Source: Chrysogorgia sp. JL179-B06 (Eukaryota > Cnidaria > Anthozoa > Scleralcyonacea > Chrysogorgiidae). From it: 64,000 bases of DNA. This document shows, one piece after another, positions 34,252 to 47,284 of the stretch (positions are counted from its first letter, which is position 1; each line of letters starts with the position of its first letter). The DNA is taken from assembly GCA_035772405.1 (NCBI GenBank), contig JAYKKM010000376.1:481001-545000 (forward strand), written 5' to 3'. The position numbers were made by a program, and so were the translations under genes. The notes under the pieces are model-generated. The model had not been told where the DNA came from and searched no databases. It was given only the letters and a program-made list of their open reading frames with translations.

Positions 34252-37200
34252 TTATTGGTCATCATTTGCAATTTCTCGTATACGCAACCTTGCAGTCACT
34301 GCTGCGTTCCTTTGCGGTCTGAATGCAGCAGTGGTCGACCGGGGGCATGATTTTGGCCGGGGCCGGGCCGGGGCCGGGGGTGCATGATTTTGGCCGGGGC
34401 CGGGGCCGGGGACTGGTCGAGCATTGATAAAATGATATTATGTGATGTTGAGCGATGTTATTTAAGCGGGATTTGGATAGGCCAGTGGAATTTACTGGAC
34501 AGCGGTTTATTGCTATCGTCAGCCATATTGGAAACATTTTACGAGAATAAATGGTACGTACCTTTTCTGTTTGTTGCTTTCGATATAATTTTGTCGATTG
34601 TTTTGAAACTGTTTTAACTTTTACTTGATTTAAAGTATAAGATTTTTGTAAGATTTAAGATTTATATTAAAATAATAGAAAGAATTTGACAAATTTGAGC
34701 TTGAAATCCCCGGCCAAATTTCCAGAATTTTGGCCGGGGCCGGGCCGGGGCCGGGGGTGCCAATTTTGGCCGGGGCCGGGGCCGGGGCCCCGGTCGAGCA
34801 CTGGAATGCAGGCACGTCTGGATCAAGTGGGGGTTGGACGTTCACGACTGTTTTATCGCAAGACATCTCTAGCGGATAGAGATGCTGGACTGCCCGCTCC
34901 AAAACCCCTTTCCCCGCTCGTAACTTCGCCGCTCGCACTGTTCCATCCCGCCCCACAATTAATTCTTTGACGATTCCAAGTTTCCATTGATTTCTATTCT
35001 TATCATCTCCTTGTATCATGACAACATCGCCCTCGACAATGGTGGCTTTCTTCCCACACTTGAGATTATGGCGCTCCCGTAGACCACGTACATACTCCGC
35101 TGTCCAGCGCGACCACATAGCTTCTTTGCATTTCTTTAGGTATCTGACCCTCTTTCTAAGGTCGGTGTTGTCTACGTGATGAGGTTCGAGCTCTGGTAGC
35201 AGGTTGGTCTGAGGGTAGAGCATCGCGTTCGGTGTTAACATCTGCATCTCTAGATCTTCTTCCGCGTAGCTTAAAGGCCTGCCATTAAGGGCAATCTCTA
35301 CATCAAGTAGAACTTCTTCAAGCTCCTTCCACGACAGCAGTCCACGACCGACACTCTTGTGAAGTGCGCGTTTCACGAGACCGACCAACCTCTCAAATTG
35401 GCCGCCCCACCACGGTGCCCGACTCAGGTTGAACTGCCACGTAATGCCGTTTTGTGCAAGAAAATCGTTGATCCGCTCGTCGCGCATTACCAATTGAAGC
35501 CATCTCGCTGCGCCCACAAAAGTTCCACCATTGTCCGAGTAAATTTTCTTCGGACGACCGCGTCTGGCAATGAATTTCTTTAGGCTGCTGATGAAGTCTT
35601 GCGTTTCAAGAGATGGCAATAACTCCAAATGGAGTGCTCTTGTAAGGCTGCACGAATACAGCAAGATGTATGCCTTGCCTTCTTTCTTCTGTGTGACTTT
35701 ATAAGCTAAGGGGCCTGCGTAATCAACTCCAATTACTTGAAACGGAGTTACCCCCTCAGTTCGATCCTTCGGTAGTAGACCTGGCGGTGGGACATTGATG
35801 GCCGTCGCTCTGAATCGCTTACATCCTGCACATCCTTTGATGATCCGTTTTGCAAGTCGTCTCAGACGTGGTACCCAATGTTCTTGACGAACTTTGGCCA
35901 TTGTCAGGCCCACTCCCCCGTGAAGAGTGGCCTTGTGCGCGTGCTGGACGAACTTCTCTGTATAAGTAGGTTTATCTGGGAGGTATATTGGATAATGGCC
36001 TTGAATTCTGCCAATGCACACTAGGACTCCGTCGCTGTTCTTCTGTAGGTTCAGTTTCACACGATCTTCTTCAAACTTCTCGGATTCCTTGCATCGGTTT
36101 TGAATCTTCTTCTCCCAATAGAGTTTTTGTTGGTCAATTTCATCCGTGGCGATTGGCCCAGTTCGTCTTTGGTCCTTCGCTGCTCTTGAGTTGTGCAAAA
36201 ACCTTGCAATCCACGCTCCAACTCTCAACGTCCGCCAGAGGGTTCCCTTGTGCAGCAAGTCGTCCAGTTCATCTCGGTCTTCTACAGCTAAGGCGAACAG
36301 TTGTCTGGATGCCTTTAGCTCCAAGTTGGATTCTTGGCTTGCCATGGTTACAATGTCCGGTGGCCAACTTGTTGGATCTCTCAGCCAGCTAGGTCCATCC
36401 CACCAAAGTCGTTTTGTCTCATTCACAAGTCCACCTCGGCTCCCAAGGTCTGCTGGATTGTGTGCTGAGGGAACATGTCTCCAAGTCACGTCTTGATGGC
36501 TATTGATCTTCTGTACTCGGTTTGCTACAAATTGCTTGTACTCTCCGGCTCCTTTGATCCAGAACAATGCCACAGAGCTGTCTAGCCAGCAGTAAACTTT
36601 CGTCACGGGAAATCCTGTTAAAGCTTCTTTCACGTTGGTGACAAGATTCACGGCCATATGGCCGGCAATCAGTTCCAATCGGGGAATGGTCAGTCCTCGT
36701 TTGGACAACCTTGATCTTGACGCAACGAGGCCTTGGCTGCTGCCCGAATTTTGTTGAACTACTGCGTACACACAAGTCGCCACACCATTTCCACTCGCAT
36801 CTCCAAAGGAATGCAACTCGATACACTGGATTTGCTCTCGATGAATAACCAAGGACCTTGGGATTTCCACTCGCTGAGGAAGTTCACTTTCCCACTTGTT
36901 CCAGAGTTGACCAAGGGTATATGGCAATGATGCGTCCCAGGCTTTCTTGGTGTCACACGCGGCACGGTAGATCAGCTTTCCACTCAGCGTCATTGGAGAC
37001 ACTAATCCCAAAGGATCATATATTTTAGCAACCTTTGCCAAAATACCTCGCTTCGTCACCACCGCTTTCTCCGCTGGGATTGCAACAGTTATTGTGTCCC
37101 GTTGTTTATTCCATGCAAGTCCCAGGAGACCACAGTCTTCCCCCTCTGGGATCGCCAATTGTTGCTTTGCGTAGGTTGGTTCTTCCACTTTGGTCTGGGT

Positions 37201-39921
37201 TGGTTCTTCCACTTTGGTCTGGGCTGATTCCAATTCAGGGGCGTTCGAATGCCACTTGTGTAATGTGAAGCAAGCGTCTTGAAAGATGGTCGTTGCGTTC
37301 TCTTTCAGTTCCTGGGCTTCGCTCACTGATGTGGATCCTGAGATCAAATCGTCAACGTATAACTCTCGACGAAGCTTAGTCACCACTTCGGGCTCTCGCT
37401 CCTCCCAACCGCTCAAATGTGCTTCGATAACTCCCCCTAGCAAAAACGGGGATGGCGCGAGCCCGAAGAGAGCCCTGGTGAATCTCAAGGTCTCTAATGG
37501 CGATCGTTCATCTGGACGCCAATGGAAGCGTAATGCATCACGTTCTGCTGCTCTTATTCTCACTTGGAGGAAAGCCTTTTGCAGATCGCCGGTTACAGCC
37601 ACAGGATAAAATCGTCCTCTTACCAAGACGTTCCATAGTTTATTCTGCAACGGTGGTCCCGCGTGTAGGCACTCGTTGAGCGATGGGGCTCCATCATAGG
37701 CTCTCGCAGAAGCATCGTATACAATTCGTAGTTTTGTAGACTCAGCATTGGACCGCACAACTGGCTTATGTGGAATGTAGAATTCTCTCCCCACGCTTGG
37801 TTTATCAGCACTCTCGATTATCCCCTCAGCCTTCTGCTCCTCTATAATCTCTTGGTACTTGGTTGTCAGTTTCTGGCGCTCGAGTTTCTTATTCAGACTT
37901 GCAAGTCGTCTCAAGCTTCTGGTTTGGTTGTTGGGCAGCTGGGGGTGGTTACCTCGCCATGGTAGACCAGTTTCATACCAGCCGGCTGGATCTCGTGTGA
38001 GTTGCTCTTTGAATTCATTGTACACACTTCCTTGGTCGTTTGTTGGCGTGTCCTCCAAGCCCAAAACATCGAGGCAACACAGCTGCTCATAATCAACTTG
38101 CGATGTTTGGGTGAGAAGCATGTTCGACAAGTCCACGGATTCCTTGCCAGGTGATAGGATTGTCCACCCAAATTGTGTCAATTCGGCGACTGGCTGTCCT
38201 GGTTGTCCGATTCTTGGGGCACTGTCGGTTTTTAGTTTCGCATATTCACTCGCTCCCAGAATAACGTGTACTGGTAGTCGCTCCTTAGTGTCAAAGTCTT
38301 CCATGACGACTCCTCTCAGGTGTGGGTTTTCATCAATTAACTGTTGATACCTGGGGTTGTCTATGGAGACAAGCTCACCCTTGTTTACTTTTGTTACTTC
38401 CACGGATAGAGAGAAATCACCTGAGGTTCCTTTGATCTTGACTGTTGATAATTCAACTTCCCTAGTGGTCGTACCAAGCATCATCTCTATTTTCCTCACC
38501 TCCTTCTTACACCGTCTATTTGAAATTCGATCCAAGAGCGCTGCTGAAGCATAGGAACTCCCAGCTCCTGTATCCAGCAACGCCCGGCATTTTATGCCCT
38601 CAACTTGTACCACTACGACTGGATATGTGACGCATGTGTTCCTGGTTCCGGTGGCCACTAGAAGATGTTCTGCTTGATCACAGATTGACGTGTGGTGTCT
38701 CTTGTGACATTTTTGACATCCGATTTTGCTCTTGCACTCACTTGCACGGTGCTGAGATCCTGTGCAGTTGAAGCAGAGTCGTTTCGTGGCAAGAAATTTC
38801 TTTCGTTCCTCTTTTCCAAGGAGTTTTTTGCAATCTGAGCTTTTATGCGTGGTGTCCTCGCAGTACACGCAGACTGACCCGCGCGTTTCGCGGCGAGAAT
38901 CACGTGCGTGGAAAACCCGCGAACGTGGTGGACGTTTTTCTTTCTCTTGTTCTTCTTCGACTGGATTGATATCTCGCCACTTTTTTAGTTCTCCTAGGAG
39001 ATCGTCAAAGCTCCATTCCTGCCAGCCTTCGTTTCCACGAACGAGGTCCGCTTTGATACCTCTCAGCTTGTCCAATGTCGCTCGTACATTGCCTTTTACA
39101 TCGGCTAGTTTACCAAGTGTTTTTAGGCTTTGCACGTTGTATCTCAGGTGTTTGTAAAACTCTTGTATCTTCTTGGGATTGGTTCCGATAACTACGGGTA
39201 GATTCATAATATTTTGAACGTAAGCGTTGACAACCTCAGCTGTCTGTCCGTATTCAGATTCAAGAATCGTTTTCGCATTTGCATATCCCTCGTCGGTGAA
39301 TGGCAGCCCGTCTACATCTTCACGAACAGTTTTTTCAAGCAATTCTTTCAAGTATGAAAATTTAGTCAAGATCGGCAGATTTGTAGAGTCGATTTCGGAC
39401 TTAAACTTACCCCAGAATGGGAGCCATTCTTCGATCTTCCCGTTGAATTTTGTGATAGGCAGCTTCGGTAACTTGGCAGCAGACGATTGTTTATGTTGTT
39501 CGCCATGCTCGGTTGCTTTTTCTTGCTTGTAATTCTTTTCAAATTCGGCCTTTTGCTCCAGTACCTTTAACTCAAACTGCAGGGTTTTCTCGTGGTCGTA
39601 GACCGCTTTGGCGTCCTTCTCTCGAAGATCCATTTGGTTGATTTGTTGAGTTAATAATCTGATATTTTCATCAGCCGTCGCCAGTTCTTGTTCGTATATC
39701 TCGCTCCATTGGGCGACATCATCATCACTCTCACCTTTTGAAAACTTCTTTTCCTCTAAAGCTTCTTTGAGAGTGTTTATCACGTCAGCGATATTAATTA
39801 TAGATGTACGTTGGCGTTCGGTGCCCTGGCGATCTTCTTTAGCCATTACTTCCTCAGTCTTGCTTATCCTGAACCTTAGCGCCTTTACTTTGCAAGCGAG
39901 TTCAGCTTGTTGTTTGTCCAT
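34252..39921 (-). CDS. BEL/Pao gag-pol polyprotein (3' end split by a MITE)
   Basis: A single frame from Met at 39921 runs without a stop for about 1706 element-derived codons. Order by residue: coiled-coil N-terminus (1-145); gag-like DUF1759 region (about 150-320); three zinc knuckles (351-364, CVYC...DC; 383-396, CFNC...EC; 402-414); aspartic protease with LLDTGAG (448-454); reverse transcriptase (about 725-870) with catalytic YVDD at 855-858; the Pao/A17-like region; RNase H with D1041, E1083, D1114 and D1158; integrase zinc finger H-H-C-C (1329-1367); integrase core with D1400, D1463 and E1510; and DUF5641 (about 1600-1690). All catalytic residues I can check are present. Residues 901-916 are a perfect tandem of QTKVEEPT, from a 24-base duplication. 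Beyond residue 1706 the frame enters the MITE at 34803. After the far copy of its target duplication the original frame looks open for about 22 more codons, to a stop near 34252. Confidence 0.93.
34329..34803. mobile_element. GC-rich hAT MITE inserted in the BEL/Pao gag-pol
   Basis: Termini CAGTGGTCGACCGGGG (34329) and the complement of CAGTGCTCGACCGGGG (to 34803) are inverted repeats. GAATGCAG is duplicated on both sides (34321-34328 and 34804-34811), the 8-base signature of hAT. Both subterminal regions are runs of GGCCGGGGCC with ATTTTGG interludes, and the centre is AT-rich. It replaced the last ~20 residues of the polyprotein with Pro/Ala/Gly-rich sequence. It is younger than the retrotransposon it sits in. 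Confidence 0.93.
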
Positions 39922-39969
39922 CGTTTCGCTATCCCGGGTTCTTGCTCTTGTTCGAGCGATATCTCACAA

Positions 39970-39991
39970 TTATCCCGTCGGAGGTGCCACT
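39970..39991 (-). other. Primer-binding-site-like sequence of the BEL/Pao element
   Basis: On the minus strand, one base after the 5' LTR, TGGCACCTCCGACGGGA begins with the TGG that pairs to a tRNA CCA end. I cannot assign the tRNA. Confidence 0.55.
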
Positions 39992-39992
39992 G

Positions 39993-40226
39993 TGTTGGGA
40001 ATTGCCTCACTCGAGTACGTTTCACGACACTCACAAGGTTTGATTTCGATTTAACTTTATAGAAATAAGGTTTTAATACTCGCACTTACAAAACTCGCTC
40101 ACACTCACTCATTATAATATGACAACAAGAAAAACATGTCATCCACGCCCCCTTTTCCCGCTCCTCTCATTGGCTGAATCTGCACTCCTTGTTTTTGATC
40201 ACTTCCTGCCTTTGCTATTTCCGACA
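39993..40226 (-). repeat. BEL/Pao 5' LTR
   Basis: Matches 33899-34132 over 234 bases with one visible difference. Expected to carry the element's promoter. Confidence 0.96.
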
Positions 40227-40231
40227 GTGGG

Positions 40232-40686
40232 AAGTGAACACCGAAGCTGCTTATAAATATGCCTTAACCCAAATATTTAACTTTTGAAATTCAAAGAAAC
40301 TCGAAAAATGTTTGTGGTTTGCACAAGTTGGACAAAAATCACTTATAAAAATAATAAGTGGAGATCGATGAGACGAATTTAGCAGCGATGAAGATATTTG
40401 GATAATGCAAGAAAGTAAAGTCAGATATTCGGAACATTAGTTTTGAATACTCAAACGCTTTGCCTTGAAAGTGTGGGGGAAATAACTTTACGAGCTATAA
40501 CTGTAATGTTGTGCAGTGTTGCCAGGTTTACCTGATATTCTTCTAATTAATTCAGAAGTAAATCAGTGTTTTGCACACTGTTTCAGGTCTGTTAATTTTG
40601 TTTTAGAGATTTCAAGTAGAAATTTACGTAAGTTCTTTCCTGTTGAAATGTAGAATTATAATGGTTTTCATGCATATAATTATATA
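40232..40686. other. Intron 1 sequence, nothing recognised
   Basis: No supported feature. Confidence 0.4.
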
Positions 40687-40878
40687 CAGGACGAAAAGCT
40701 AACCTTAAGCTTGCTTTAAGTCCGCTTAAATGTGACCTTAAATATACTTCAAATTATGCAAATTTGATTGAATTTATCTTAAAAAGCCAGTTTAAATTAA
40801 AATTTAAGCACGTTTTTTATAGATTTAAGTCACATTTAAATGGACTTAAAGCAAGCTTAAGGTTAGCTTTTCGTCCTG
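40687..40878. mobile_element. Palindromic MITE with TA flanks
   Basis: CAGGACGAAAAGCTAACCTT at 40687 and its exact complement ending at 40878; arms of about 65 bases are complementary. It has TA bases next to both ends, fitting a Tc1/mariner-like target. Confidence 0.85.
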
Positions 40879-41543
40879 ATAAACCCGTGTATGATATAAT
40901 GCTACTGTGGTCTATTGGTGATAGACCACTAGTAGCGTTATCCAATCAGAAACCTTCTTATAACTGGAATATTCCTTCTTGATCAATCAGAAGCCACGAC
41001 ATATTCACGCTGCAAGCAAAACCTGAAATATATAGGCCAAATATGGCGTCCGCTAAAATTTATAAACGAGTGATGAAATCATAAAAACATTCGCCCGAAA
41101 GTAATGGAAAATTGTTCAGTTTGACATTTTCGAATAAGAAAATGAATTGCTTATGCCTATGGAGTATATCTACACCAAATTTGAAAAAAGTAATTACAAT
41201 CTCGTTTTTTTGTGAACGACTGTTTATCATGTGCCATCGAGCTACAGTACTCAACATTTTGAATGGGGAGACTTCTACAAACAAAAAGGTGAAACCATCT
41301 GAAAATTTGGAACATTTGTATAAGACTTTTTTACGTTAAAGAAAGGTTGTTTATGGTTGATACTAAAACAATTAGACAACTCGGGCTCGTTGTCTATTTG
41401 TCAAATAGATATCGAATAGCGTCGAGTGACATATAAAACATTTAAATTAATTGTTATATATAGAAACATGGCTTTTAGCCAATCAGAACTTTTCAAAATG
41501 TTTTTTCCGTAAACAACTAACAATATACCTTGGTGTGTTTTAG

Positions 41544-41690
41544 TTATGACTTTGTTTGTCAGCTGAGAAGTCGAATCGACAAAGAGCTGCTACCAGTGGT
41601 GGCTGATGAATTTGAAAAGAGGGCAAGAGGCGGAGCAGATAGTCAAAGTGTTATCCCTTTGATTATTGAAGAGTTATTGGCCTCGCAAGA
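41544..41690 (+). CDS. Exon 2 of the unidentified plus-strand gene
   Basis: An acceptor TGTGTTTTAG and a perfect donor GTAAGT bound 147 bases. Joined to exon 1 (two bases carried over), the frame reads YDFVCQLRSRIDKELLPVVA, then DEFEKRARGGADSQSVIPLI and IEELLASQ. It is rich in charged and Leu residues and is probably all-helical. The phase at both ends fits its neighbours (two bases left over). Confidence 0.8.
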
Positions 41691-41749
41691 GTAAGTTCTA
41701 GTTCATGTTGAGATTTTTCTTAATTGAATATATATATATAGATATGCAA

Positions 41750-41830
41750 TACAATACAATACAATGCAATGCAATGCAATGCAATGCAATACAATACAAT
41801 ACAATACAATACAATACAATACAATACAAA
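41750..41830. repeat. Pentanucleotide AATAC/AATGC microsatellite
   Basis: Sixteen or so 5-base units. A block of CAATG lies between two blocks of CAATA, directly downstream of exon 2. Confidence 0.95.
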
Positions 41831-41991
41831 CATTCGAAGAGATGCGGGAATCGAATTGTTAATCATACGATATTTCCAGGTAGCCGTCGAGTGCCGATTC
41901 GCGTTTAATATGCTGTTTCGTTTTAGCTTTTCAGCTTGTCCTATATTTGTCTATTAGAACTAAGTTTGAGTGAATACTCGTTAGTTGCTAT

Positions 41992-42275
41992 AAGCATAGA
42001 CTTGCTCCAAGTCTGTCTCTTGATTGTTTCGGGTTTGTTTAAAGACGGGTTTGTTTCGAGAATACGCGGGTAATGTTTCGAGAATACGCGGGTAATGTTT
42101 CGAGACATGTTCTTTTCAAAACCTTGAAACAAACCCGTCTTTGAAACCAAACCATGCACTCTCGAAATAAACCCGTCTTCTCGAAACAATTAAACCCGTC
42201 TTTAAATAAACCCGTCTTTAAATAAACCCGTCTTTAAATAAACCCGAAACAATCGAGAGACAGACTTTCTATAAG
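41992..42275. mobile_element. Inverted-repeat element with AAACCCGTCTTTAAAT tandem
   Basis: GACTTGC...CAAGTCTGTCTCTTGATT at the left pairs with AATCGAGAGACAGACTTTC at the right. Both arms contain GACGGGTTTGTTT-like words. The right arm has three tandem copies of TAAACCCGTCTTTAAA. Confidence 0.65.
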
Positions 42276-42391
42276 CATTGCGAATAATCTGCACATCAGA
42301 GCCAAAGTGTGTGTTCTTTCATGTATAAATTGCACAGACGCTACTTAGCGCAGCCTTTTTGTGCCCGCATGAAGCGTCTGTGCGCAGGCTA

Positions 42392-42500
42392 TACAATACA
42401 ATACAATGCAATGCTATGCGATGCGATGCGATGCGATGCGATGCGATGCGATGCGATGCGATGCGATGCGATGCGATGCGATGCAATACAATACAATATT
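42392..42500. repeat. Pentanucleotide GCGAT microsatellite with ACAAT edges
   Basis: Units step from ACAAT through GCAAT and GCTAT to a homogeneous GCGAT block and back to ACAAT. This is the same unit family as 41750-41830. Confidence 0.95.
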
Positions 42501-42894
42501 TTAGAATATTTTACAATACAATATTTTACAATATTTTAGATCCTCTCCGCAGGTCTTTTCAGGCCTAGTTACAAGTTATACATAAAATAAGCTATATAAA
42601 ATTACCTATTTACAAATGTGTTTTTTTATAAAAATGAAATACCTGTCGAATTACTAGTCTATAAGATCTTATTTGAATTTGTTATAAAAGCCATTTACTT
42701 TTCATCGAAACCCTCTGCGTGTTTCGTCCAAGAAAACCACATCCTCCAATCTTCTCAAAGCAGACAGCAAGTTGGCAATCATTGCAAACTCCAGTCTGCA
42801 GTATCAACAGGCAAAACCACAGAAAAATCACGAAGCTAGGAAATACACACCTTCGATTGTTCGAGCTCATTTATCATGTACTACGTACGTAGAT

Positions 42895-43030
42895 TTCGTT
42901 TAAAGGTTCGTAGATATTTTCAAAGGCTCATAGATTTCTTTCAATGCTCGTAAATATATTTTTTGGCTCGTAGATTTATTTTATAGGCTTGGCTCGTATA
43001 GATCTCTTTTAAAGGCTCGTAGATTTTGGC
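42895..43030 (+). repeat. ~26-bp GGCTCGTAGATTT tandem repeat
   Basis: Five degenerate units of GGCTCGTAGATTTNTTTTAA. Confidence 0.6.
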
Positions 43031-43056
43031 TCCTCTTCGGTTTATTTTAGAAAATA

Positions 43057-43081
43057 GCCCCCCCCCCCCCCCCCCCCCCCC
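43057..43081. repeat. Poly-C tract
   Basis: About 24 C in a row. Further C runs occur at 44049-44081 and 45053-45070. Their lengths are likely unreliable in any assembly. Confidence 0.9.
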
Positions 43082-43704
43082 TCGGGGAACCTTAGCCCCG
43101 GTCGGGTGGGAATTAACAATTCCTCGGGGAACGCTGGAAGAAAAAAGAATAAAAAAGTTCGTCTTTTGTTTTCTTGAATTAGTTTCGTATACAGTAAGGA
43201 AATACTGACTATAAAATCATGATTTTTACTGTTTTTTATTTTAATTTTTGTTTGTTAAAAATGCAGGAAATAGCGTTTCAGAGGCTTAGAAAACCAAAAA
43301 TTCCACGGGGGAATGTTCCACGGGGAACATGCCCGAACCCCTCTAGAATAATTACCACTACCAGTTAGCCCCCTGTCGGGGACTTTAGCCCAGCGTCGGG
43401 GAATTCCTAGCGCCACCCCTGGATCAATAGATCCCTGCCGCGGCGAGATTATCACCCTCTCTTCGCGACCTCGCTTGCGAGGGAATCACAATTAGCTCTC
43501 ATTATTTCCTCCATATGTCGTAGTACTAAAGCACTGCGATATCTGAGTACAAGTAACTATAGGTTTAATTAGGTTTTACTAACAAAACACGAAGATACAA
43601 AATGGAAGATACAACATGGTCATTTTGGGCCCTCTGGCGCCACCCCTGTATTGATCACTAAAAAAAAAAGTTTAAAAAGTTGTTTTTTTTCTAAAAGTTT
43701 GTGT

Positions 43705-45655
<1,951 letters not shown>

Positions 45656-45785
45656 AAGTAATTATTGGCATTTCACTCGATTAAACTACATGTTCACAAG
45701 ATTTGTGGTGAAGGAAAATTTCGAGTGTTGGAATATATACATTTTAAGACCAAACCGGACCAGTTGCGAAAAATGCAACTTAAAG

Positions 45786-45857
45786 GCCTTCCGGCTGGAA
45801 TTGAACCCGCGACCCTGCGATGCTAGTGCAGTGCTCTGACCACTGAGCTACGGAGGC
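45786..45857 (-). tRNA. tRNA-Ala(AGC)-like sequence, left arm
   Basis: On the minus strand: acceptor GCCTCCG, D arm TAGCTCAGTGGTCAGAGC, anticodon arm CTGCA-CTAGCAT-CGCAG with anticodon AGC, T arm with GGGTTCAATTCC, then CCGGAAGGC. The A and B boxes are intact. The 3' acceptor strand carries one extra A and the anticodon stem has one mismatch, so this is more likely tRNA-derived than a working gene. The Ala identity is by anticodon only. Confidence 0.55.
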
Positions 45858-45894
45858 TGTTGTCGAGAGCCTAGTCACAAGTTCTCGGCAACGG

Positions 45895-45967
45895 ACTCCC
45901 TAGCTCAGTGGTCATAGCACTGCACTAGCATCGCAGGGTCGCGGGTTCAATTCCAGCCGGAAGGCCT
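45895..45967 (+). tRNA. tRNA-Ala(AGC)-like sequence, right arm
   Basis: Same sequence as the left arm in the opposite orientation. Here the 5' acceptor strand reads ACTCCCT and no longer matches the 3' GGAAGGC well, and the D arm has CATAGC in place of CAGAGC, so it is more decayed. Confidence 0.5.
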
Positions 45968-46023
45968 TTAAGTTGCATTTTTCGCCACTGGTCCCAGTTT
46001 GGTCTTAAAATGTATATATTCGA

Positions 46024-46517
46024 AGATATACACTTGAAATGTATATATTTGAGCTGGTTTGTGTCGTACATACAGTAACACAGAACTATAGAGTTGCTGT
46101 CAGATCTGTGATATAGAGCTGCATGGTGGTATTCTCAACGATACAAGATATGCAGTTAATTCTGACAATTTTGGAAGAAACTAGATTTCAGTGTTGAGTC
46201 GATGTCGTGTGGTATTATTAGAGTTATTTTTTATGTTACTTTGTCAACATATCAAATCATTATACAAATCATCATTTTACCATGATCTTAGAAACATTAG
46301 TAAAATAAGGAGATCATATCTAAGTCGTGATGTCACTGAGATTTGTTTTATTAAATTTGTCACGACAAATTACGTATATGGAATAAAATAATAAATCTAC
46401 AAAAATACAAAAGCATAATTGTGACAAGGGGAGGAAACAGAACTCGCATCCCAATTGACATCCAACCCTCAAAAAGGCATCACAAAAACAAACAACAAAA
46501 ACAAACAAACAAAAAAC
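46024..46517. other. Intron 2 sequence, nothing recognised
   Basis: AT-rich with an A-rich run near 46480-46516. No supported gene. Confidence 0.4.
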
Positions 46518-47036
46518 TTAAAGGTCAACTATACCTTTTCAGGTTCTATTTTTTTCCGAAAGAGATATCATCTAACTTTGTAAAAGTGAAGAAAAAATGA
46601 ATTTAATGATATAGCTCAGAATTTTGCACGACCGCGTTATGAGAAGAATGGCACTATTACCGGTATGACGTCATAGTGTCATACTGGTAATAGGTTTATT
46701 GAACAAAATAATATTCCAGTGCTTGATATTTGGTTTGTCACTTATCACTCACGCAAGAGTAAACAGTATTCCAAACTTCACTAAAATAAAACCAAAATAT
46801 ACAGTATTTTCTCGCCGTATGACATCATTATTATATCACATACCGGTAGTACCAGGCTTTCTTACGACGCGGTCGTTGTTCAACTAAGTTTAGCAAAAGG
46901 GCTGAAAACTCGATCTTTAACAGATCATAAAAGCAGAACCAAGTAACCAATTTCAATTATTTCTTCGGTTTTGAATTGAACTTTTCGAATTCTAACGAAA
47001 AATAGAGTAACTTCAAAAGGTATAGTTGACCTTTAA
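46518..47036. mobile_element. TTAA-flanked MITE, second family
   Basis: TTAAAGGTCAACTATACCTT at 46518 and its complement ending at 47036. Inner parts pair less well. The terminus AAGGTCAACTATACC resembles AAGGGGAACTGTACCC of the MITEs at 5719 and 50094, suggesting related transposase recognition. Confidence 0.8.
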
Positions 47037-47097
47037 GAAGTCTGGTACTTAGAAATTAGTCGGCAATCAGTAGACCGCTTCGTCGTACTGTATATAT

Positions 47098-47280
47098 TAT
47101 TTTGAACGTTATCTCGATCAATATTTAACCGTTTTCAATTCTGAAAACAGATTTGGAATTAGCGAGTCAAAATACATAACATACGTGTCATATTATATTA
47201 CGAGAACGTGAATATACACTTCGTAAAAACCTGTTTATGTCGTAGTTCGTTGTCCGATTCAAACGGATCACCCAAAACGA
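47098..47280 (+). repeat. Solo copy of the inverted-arm element's arm
   Basis: Diverged copy of 45183-45400: TATCTCGATCAATATTTAAC, TTTTCAATTCTGAAAACAGA, ACATAACATACGTG, TTCGTAAAAACCTG. Confidence 0.7.
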
Positions 47281-47284
47281 CTTT

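Larger units (their letters stand above)
33899..40226 (-). mobile_element. Full-length BEL/Pao LTR retrotransposon
   Basis: Two 234-base direct LTRs (33899-34132 and 39993-40226) start TG and end CA and differ at only one base that I can see (the fourth, C versus T). The 5-base duplication GTGGG flanks the element (33894-33898 and 40227-40231). In element orientation, the 5' LTR (right) is followed by a TGG-initiated primer-binding-like sequence, then one long gag-pol frame. A purine tract (complement of CTCTCCCCCC, 34133-34142) precedes the 3' LTR (left). Near-identical LTRs and an open frame mean a recent insertion. It lies antisense inside intron 1 of the plus-strand gene. The only damage seen is a 475-base hAT MITE near the 3' coding end. 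Confidence 0.96.
45727..46023. mobile_element. Palindromic element with a tRNA-like sequence in each arm
   Basis: The two arms are complementary almost to the centre (spacer about CTAGTCACAA, 45871-45880). The outer parts share ATATATACATTTTAAGACCA and GTTGCGAAAAATGCAACTTA, and each inner part holds a ~72-base tRNA-like sequence in opposite orientation. The arms differ by a few substitutions, so it is not a sequencing foldback. Confidence 0.85.

Noticed and set aside
34686..39532. Many plus-strand frames of 60-134 residues
   Set aside because: They are antisense shadows of the BEL/Pao gag-pol.
33899..40226. Endogenous retrovirus with an envelope gene
   Set aside because: The domain order (protease, RT, RNase H, integrase, DUF5641) is BEL/Pao, and there is no additional open frame between pol and the 3' LTR.
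45786..45967. Two functional tRNA genes
   Set aside because: Acceptor-stem mismatches, an extra base, and their place inside palindrome arms favour tRNA-derived repeats over working genes.
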